64,000 nt of DNA from Citrobacter amalonaticus Y19. GTDB taxonomy: Bacteria; Pseudomonadota; Gammaproteobacteria; Enterobacterales; Enterobacteriaceae. Of this stretch, positions 59,977-64,000 are shown piece by piece. The position numbers were made by a program, and so were the translations under genes. The stretch spans positions 4,774,001 to 4,838,000 of the forward strand of contig NZ_CP011132.1 in NCBI RefSeq assembly GCF_000981805.1, in the 5' to 3' direction. A model generated the notes under the pieces. It saw nothing but the letters and a program-made list of their open reading frames with translations, was not told the origin of the DNA and ran no database searches. Every line of letters starts with the position of its first letter. Positions within the stretch are counted from its first letter, which is position 1.

Positions 59977-60021
59977 GGGATCACTCCTACTGCGATAAGA
60001 AAGGCCATAGCATCCTTTTTA

Positions 60022-60042
60022 TGATATCATTTTTTGATATCA
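60022..60042 (-). promoter_or_regulatory. Tandem TGATATCA operator candidate for the hicB-like gene
   Basis: The palindrome TGATATCA occurs at 60022-60029 and 60035-60042, 13 bases apart, 46 bases upstream of the hicB-like start and overlapping the dusA promoter side. Suits binding by two ribbon-helix-helix dimers. Confidence 0.5.
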
Positions 60043-60119
60043 CATCAAGGTGAATCGTATCCCTTTCCTGCCTGTGCTATAGTAGCGCCCCCAATTCACC
60101 GGATGCTCAAAAAATAACC

Positions 60120-61115
60120 ATGTCACCAGAATCACAATCCGCCTTTCCGGCCCGCCGTTTTTCCATCGCGCCTATGCTCGACTGGACGGACAGACACTGC
60201 CGCTACTTTCTGCGCTTGCTGTCTCGCCAGACGCTGCTCTACACCGAGATGGTGACGACAGGGGCGATTATTCATGGCAAAGGGGATTACCTGGCGTACA
60301 GCGAAGAAGAGCATCCGGTCGCTCTGCAACTGGGCGGCAGCGATCCGGCAGCGCTGGCGCACTGTGCGAAGCTGGCGCAGGCGCGCGGCTACGACGAAAT
60401 CAACCTCAATGTCGGCTGTCCGTCCGATCGCGTGCAGAACGGCATGTTTGGCGCCTGTCTGATGGGCAATGCGCAACTGGTGGCGGATTGCGTAAAGGCG
60501 ATGCGTGATGCGGTGTCGATTCCGGTGACGGTGAAAACCCGTATTGGTATTGATGACCAGGATAGCTATGAATTTCTCTGCGATTTCATCAGCACGGTGT
60601 CCGGTCGCGGTGAGTGCGACATGTTCATTATTCACGCCCGCAAAGCCTGGCTCTCCGGGTTAAGTCCGAAGGAAAACCGTGAGATCCCGCCGCTGGATTA
60701 TCCGCGCGTTTATCAACTGAAACGCGACTTCCCGCACCTGACGATGTCCATCAACGGCGGTATTAAGTCGCTGGATGAGGTGAAGGCGCATCTCGAACAT
60801 ATGGACGGCGTGATGGTGGGGCGCGAGGCTTATCAGAACCCGGGTATTTTGGCTTCTGTCGACCGCGAAATTTTTGGCTCCCCGACGGCTGATGCCGATC
60901 CGGTTGCGGTGGTGCGGGCCATGTATCCCTATATCGAGCGCGAATTGAGTCAGGGTACGTATCTCGGCCACATTACACGCCATATGTTGGGTCTGTTTCA
61001 GGGGATACCGGGGGCGCGCCAGTGGCGGCGTTACCTGAGCGAAAACGCCCATAAAGCCGGTGCCGATATCAATGTGCTGGAGCACGCGCTGAAGCTGGTG
61101 GCCGATAAGCGTTAG
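60120..61115 (+). CDS. dusA: tRNA-dihydrouridine(20/20a) synthase
   Basis: FMN-dependent enzyme that reduces uridines at positions 20 and 20a of tRNA. The 331-residue protein has the TIM-barrel dus motifs: [19 protein letters not shown] (in part), the active-site Cys100 in [13 protein letters not shown], and INGGIKS and [12 protein letters not shown] for flavin phosphate. Transcribed alone; its promoter region overlaps that of the divergent hicB-like gene. Confidence 0.95.
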   Translation: MSPESQSAFPARRFSIAPMLDWTDRHCRYFLRLLSRQTLLYTEMVTTGAIIHGKGDYLAYSEEEHPVALQLGGSDPAALAHCAKLAQARGYDEINLNVGCPSDRVQNGMFGACLMGNAQLVADCVKAMRDAVSIPVTVKTRIGIDDQDSYEFLCDFISTVSGRGECDMFIIHARKAWLSGLSPKENREIPPLDYPRVYQLKRDFPHLTMSINGGIKSLDEVKAHLEHMDGVMVGREAYQNPGILASVDREIFGSPTADADPVAVVRAMYPYIERELSQGTYLGHITRHMLGLFQGIPGARQWRRYLSENAHKAGADINVLEHALKLVADKR

Positions 61116-61145
61116 ATTTTCACTAAAAGTTAGTCAATTTCACCA

Positions 61146-61174
61146 CGCCCTGCAAAAGTTTGCGGGGCGTTTTG
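61146..61174 (+). terminator. Terminator of dusA
   Basis: Stem CGCCCTGCAAA / TTTGCGGGGCG followed by TTTTG. Confidence 0.88.
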
Positions 61175-61196
61175 TTGATAAATCAACAAATTAAGT

Positions 61197-61212
61197 TTGG
61201 CATGATTTTTGT
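61197..61212 (+). promoter_or_regulatory. Sigma54 promoter of pspG
   Basis: TTGGCATGATTTTTGT has GG (61199-61200) and, ten bases on, GT in place of GC; the spacing and TTTTTGTA match the known E. coli pspG promoter, which PspF activates. Confidence 0.75.
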
Positions 61213-61248
61213 AATGGTTTGAGCAGGAATTCATTATGGGAGAACATC

Positions 61249-61491
61249 ATGCTGGAACTACTTTTTGTGCTTGGCTTCTTTATCATGCTGATGGTCACCG
61301 GCGTCTCGCTGTTGGGTATTCTGGCTGCGCTGGTTGTTGCCGCGTTCGTGATGTTCCTTGGCGGCATGTTTGCACTGATGATCAAACTGCTGCCGTGGCT
61401 ACTGCTGGCTGTTGCGGTGGTGTGGGTGATCAAAGCGATTAAGTCGCCAAAAGTCCCGCAATATCAGCGCAATAACCGTTGGCGTTACTAA
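61249..61491 (+). CDS. pspG: Phage shock protein G
   Basis: An 80-residue inner-membrane protein with two hydrophobic segments (about 4-42 and 48-66) and a basic tail RNNRWRY. Member of the PspF regulon outside the main psp operon, responding to envelope stress. ATG 61249 is preceded by GGGAGAAC and gives the E. coli length. Confidence 0.94.
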   Translation: MLELLFVLGFFIMLMVTGVSLLGILAALVVAAFVMFLGGMFALMIKLLPWLLLAVAVVWVIKAIKSPKVPQYQRNNRWRY

Positions 61492-61622
61492 AGATGTGAG
61501 GGGTGCGTCACAACCTGTGATTTTGGCGTCAGAACCAAATAGGAATTGATCATCAAATCTGTCAGTATTGCGCGACTAACAGATTCATCGAGCTGTACCC
61601 TACATACAGCCGAACAAAAAAA

Positions 61623-61660
61623 GAAAGGGCTTCCCAATGGGAAGCCCAATTTCTTTCTCC
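61623..61660 (+). terminator. Strong hairpin terminator after pspG
   Basis: GGGCTTCCC (61627-61635) pairs perfectly with GGGAAGCCC (61638-61646), extended by flanking GAAA/TTTC, and followed by TTTCTTTCTCC. Confidence 0.85.
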
Positions 61661-61677
61661 CCGTCATAAGTAAAACC

Positions 61678-61768
61678 GCAGGTGTGTTGGCTGCTGTCAC
61701 TCACCCCAGTCATTGACTTCAGAGGATTCGTTCCATTGCCGTCTTCCTGCAACTTGAATGATTTAGGG
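61678..61768. repeat. Degenerate ERIC element downstream of qorA
   Basis: GTGTTGGCTGCTGTCACTCA, CCCCAGTCA and GCAACTTGAATGATTTAGG match ERIC blocks, but the left end and part of the core palindrome (TTACTTATGTAAGC) are eroded. Lies 12 bases past the qorA stop. Confidence 0.7.
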
Positions 61769-61779
61769 GCGCCGGACAG

Positions 61780-62763
61780 TCAAGGAATCAGCAAACTGGA
61801 ACCCTGCGTCGCCCGACTCTCCAGCACTTCATGTGCGCGCTGCGCCTCTTTCAACGCATATTTCTGACTGTCTGCCACATCCACTTTGATCACACCGCTG
61901 GCAATCAGCGAAAACAGTTCGTTGCTGGCTTCGGTCAGTTCTTCCGCGGTGGTGATATAGCCCTGAAGAGAAGGGCGCGTGGCGTACAGGGAGCCTTTCT
62001 GATTCAGAATCCCCAGGTTCACGCCGGTCACCGGACCCGATGCGTTGCCAAAGCTGACCATCAGCCCACGACGTTGCAGACAGTCCAGCGAGGCTTCCCA
62101 GGTATCCTTGCCGACAGAGTCATACACCACGCGGACTTTTTTGCCGCCAGTTATCTCTTTTACCCGCTCAACAATGTTTTCTTCGCGATAGTTAATCACC
62201 TGCCATGCACCAGCATCCAGCGCCCGCTGCGCCTTTTGTGCGCTACCGACGGTGCCAATCAGTTTCGCACCCAGTGCTTTCGCCCACTGACAGGCAATCA
62301 GCCCAACACCGCCTGCGGCCGCGTGGAACAGGAACGGTTCGTCGGGCTTGATTTCGTAAGTTTTGCGCAGCAGATAATAAACGGTCAGTCCCTTCAGGAA
62401 AGAGGCGGCGGCCTGCTCATACGAGATGGCATCAGGCAGGATAGCAGCCTTATCGGCCGGGACGTTGTGGACCGAACTGTAGGCGCCGAGCGCGGATTGC
62501 GCATACACCACGCGATCGCCTGCTTTAATATGACTGACGGCGCTGCCGACTTTGCTGACGACGCCAGCCGCTTCGGTCCCTAAACCGCTGGGCAGCGCGG
62601 GAGGCGGATAAAGCCCGCTGCGAATATAGGTGTCGATAAAGTTAATACCGATCGCTTTGTTTTCGACCTGGATTTCGTTCGCCGCCGGATCGGCGGGGGT
62701 AAAGTCCACAGCCTGAAGCACGTCAGGGCCGCCATGCTTGTGAAATTCAATTCGTGTTGCCAT
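61780..62763 (-). CDS. qorA: NADPH:quinone oxidoreductase
   Basis: Zinc-free medium-chain dehydrogenase of 327 residues, the E. coli Qor length. Features: GHEFx-type zinc residues absent, the NADPH-binding AAAGGVGLIACQWAKALGAK motif near residue 150 (in part AAGGVGLIACQ), and YDSVGKDTW. Reduces quinones by one electron. TGGAGAAATC precedes the ATG. Divergent from dnaB. Confidence 0.95.
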   Translation of the reverse strand: MATRIEFHKHGGPDVLQAVDFTPADPAANEIQVENKAIGINFIDTYIRSGLYPPPALPSGLGTEAAGVVSKVGSAVSHIKAGDRVVYAQSALGAYSSVHNVPADKAAILPDAISYEQAAASFLKGLTVYYLLRKTYEIKPDEPFLFHAAAGGVGLIACQWAKALGAKLIGTVGSAQKAQRALDAGAWQVINYREENIVERVKEITGGKKVRVVYDSVGKDTWEASLDCLQRRGLMVSFGNASGPVTGVNLGILNQKGSLYATRPSLQGYITTAEELTEASNELFSLIASGVIKVDVADSQKYALKEAQRAHEVLESRATQGSSLLIP

Positions 62764-62827
62764 GATTTCTCCAGTATCATCGGAAGATTAGCGTCAACTC
62801 ACTTTTATCTCGGTAACTCCATTCACT

Positions 62828-64000
62828 ATGGCAGGAAATAAACCCTTCAACAAACAACAGACTGATGTCCGTGACCGCGACCTACAGGTTGCCGGACTGA
62901 AAGTACCGCCGCACTCGATTGAAGCGGAACAGTCGGTGTTGGGCGGTTTAATGCTGGATAACGAGCGCTGGGACGATGTCGCCGAGCGCGTGGTGGCGGA
63001 AGATTTTTATACCCGTCCACACCGTCACATCTTCACCGAAATGGGACGATTGCAGGAAACCGGCAGTCCGATTGACCTGATTACGCTCGCGGAATCGCTG
63101 GAGCGACAAGGGCAACTGGACAGCGTCGGCGGTTTTGCTTATCTGGCTGAACTCTCCAAAAATACGCCAAGTGCGGCGAACATCAGCGCATATGCTGATA
63201 TTGTGCGCGAACGTGCGGTGGTGCGCGACATGATCGCCGTCGCCCATGAAATTGCCGATGCGGGGTTTGATCCGCAGGGGCGCACCAGTGAGGACTTGCT
63301 CGATCTCGCCGAGTCCCGCGTATTTAAAATCGCGGAAAGCCGCGCCAATAAAGACGAAGGCCCGAAAAACATTGCCGATGTACTCGACGCCACCGTCGCG
63401 CGTATCGAACAACTGTTCCAGCAACCGCACGACGGGGTGACGGGCGTTAACACCGGCTATGACGATCTCAATAAAAAGACCGCTGGCCTGCAGCCGTCAG
63501 ATCTGATTATCGTTGCGGCACGTCCGTCGATGGGTAAAACCACGTTTGCGATGAACCTCGTCGAAAACGCCGCGATGTTGCAGGATAAACCGGTTCTTAT
63601 CTTCAGTCTCGAGATGCCCTCTGAGCAGATTATGATGCGTTCTCTGGCATCACTGTCCCGCGTGGATCAGACCCGTATTCGTACCGGACAACTGGACGAT
63701 GAGGACTGGGCGCGGATTTCTGGCACGATGGGCATTCTGCTGGAAAAACGTAACATTTATATTGATGATTCCTCCGGTCTGACGCCAACGGAAGTGCGCT
63801 CCCGCGCGCGCCGTATCGCCCGCGAACACGGCGGCATCGGGTTGATTATGATCGACTACCTGCAACTTATGCGCGTGCCGTCGCTGTCCGACAACCGTAC
63901 GCTGGAAATCGCTGAAATTTCCCGCTCGCTGAAAGCGCTGGCGAAAGAACTGCATGTGCCGGTTGTGGCGCTGTCGCAGCTCAACCGCTCGCTGGAACAA
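62828..64000 (+). CDS. dnaB: Replicative DNA helicase DnaB, N-terminal 391 codons
   Basis: Hexameric 5'-3' helicase of the replication fork. The reading frame is open from ATG 62828 to the window end, 391 of the about 471 residues. The N-terminal domain (VPPHSIEAEQSVLGGLML) that binds primase, the linker and the RecA-like motor with Walker A ARPSMGKTT and Walker B GLIMIDYLQLM are visible. The C-terminal end lies outside. Confidence 0.97.
   Translation, partial: MAGNKPFNKQQTDVRDRDLQVAGLKVPPHSIEAEQSVLGGLMLDNERWDDVAERVVAEDFYTRPHRHIFTEMGRLQETGSPIDLITLAESLERQGQLDSVGGFAYLAELSKNTPSAANISAYADIVRERAVVRDMIAVAHEIADAGFDPQGRTSEDLLDLAESRVFKIAESRANKDEGPKNIADVLDATVARIEQLFQQPHDGVTGVNTGYDDLNKKTAGLQPSDLIIVAARPSMGKTTFAMNLVENAAMLQDKPVLIFSLEMPSEQIMMRSLASLSRVDQTRIRTGQLDDEDWARISGTMGILLEKRNIYIDDSSGLTPTEVRSRARRIAREHGGIGLIMIDYLQLMRVPSLSDNRTLEIAEISRSLKALAKELHVPVVALSQLNRSLEQ

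Noticed and set aside
59977..60119. A hicA toxin gene beside the hicB-like gene.
   Set aside because: The 143 bases contain no open frame of HicA size or character; only the promoter palindromes.

Overview
The window is a chromosomal segment of a member of the Enterobacteriaceae close to Citrobacter, Salmonella and Escherichia. The backbone follows the E. coli metA to dnaB order almost gene for gene, protein lengths match the E. coli orthologues, and REP/BIME and ERIC repeats fill the gaps. It is not E. coli K-12: I see no arpA, xylE, yjbI, yjbL or yjbM, and it carries an L-sorbose operon, an RtcB operon led by a slipin, and other accessory genes. Citrobacter is my best guess, but the genus is an inference.

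Layout. 1-13.5 kb: the end of metA, the glyoxylate shunt operon aceBAK with its repressor iclR, cobalamin-dependent methionine synthase metH, a small membrane protein, yjbB and pepE. 13.5-14.8 kb: an AT-rich islet with two overlapping genes, a small disordered-looking protein and a two-TM protein that looks like a SLATT effector. 14.8-21.5 kb (minus strand): a sorbose operon sorCDFBAME (regulator, sorbitol-6-P dehydrogenase, mannose-family PTS EIIA/EIIB/EIIC/EIID, sorbose-1-P reductase) with a shikimate-dehydrogenase-like gene at its tail. 21.6-22.8 kb: rluF and yjbD. 22.9-28.1 kb (minus strand): an uncharacterised operon (a permease resembling PTS EIIC fused to a soluble domain, a TIM-barrel enzyme, a HAD phosphatase, a DeoR regulator) and a separate BASS-family transporter. 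28.2-33.6 kb: the RNA-repair locus, with rtcR divergent from a sigma54-driven slipin-rtcB-nucleotidyltransferase operon whose long structured leader contains a tRNA T-arm-like motif. 33.6-37.1 kb: lysC and pgi; an ERIC element sits where the lysC lysine riboswitch is expected. 37.8-42.1 kb: yjbEFGH (exopolysaccharide) and psiE. 42.4-50.4 kb: the maltose regulon, malEFG divergent from malK-lamB-malM. 50.5-57.5 kb: ubiCA, plsB, dgkA, lexA-dinF, yjbJ. 57.5-64 kb: zur, a TraF-like outer-membrane protein, an orphan HicB-like antitoxin, dusA, pspG, qorA and the first 391 codons of dnaB.

Most genes are housekeeping. The points I would look at first are the tRNA-like leader of the RtcR operon, the missing L-box at lysC, the SLATT gene pair and the EIIC-fusion operon. 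There is no insertion sequence, prophage, CRISPR array, rRNA or canonical tRNA that I can recognise.
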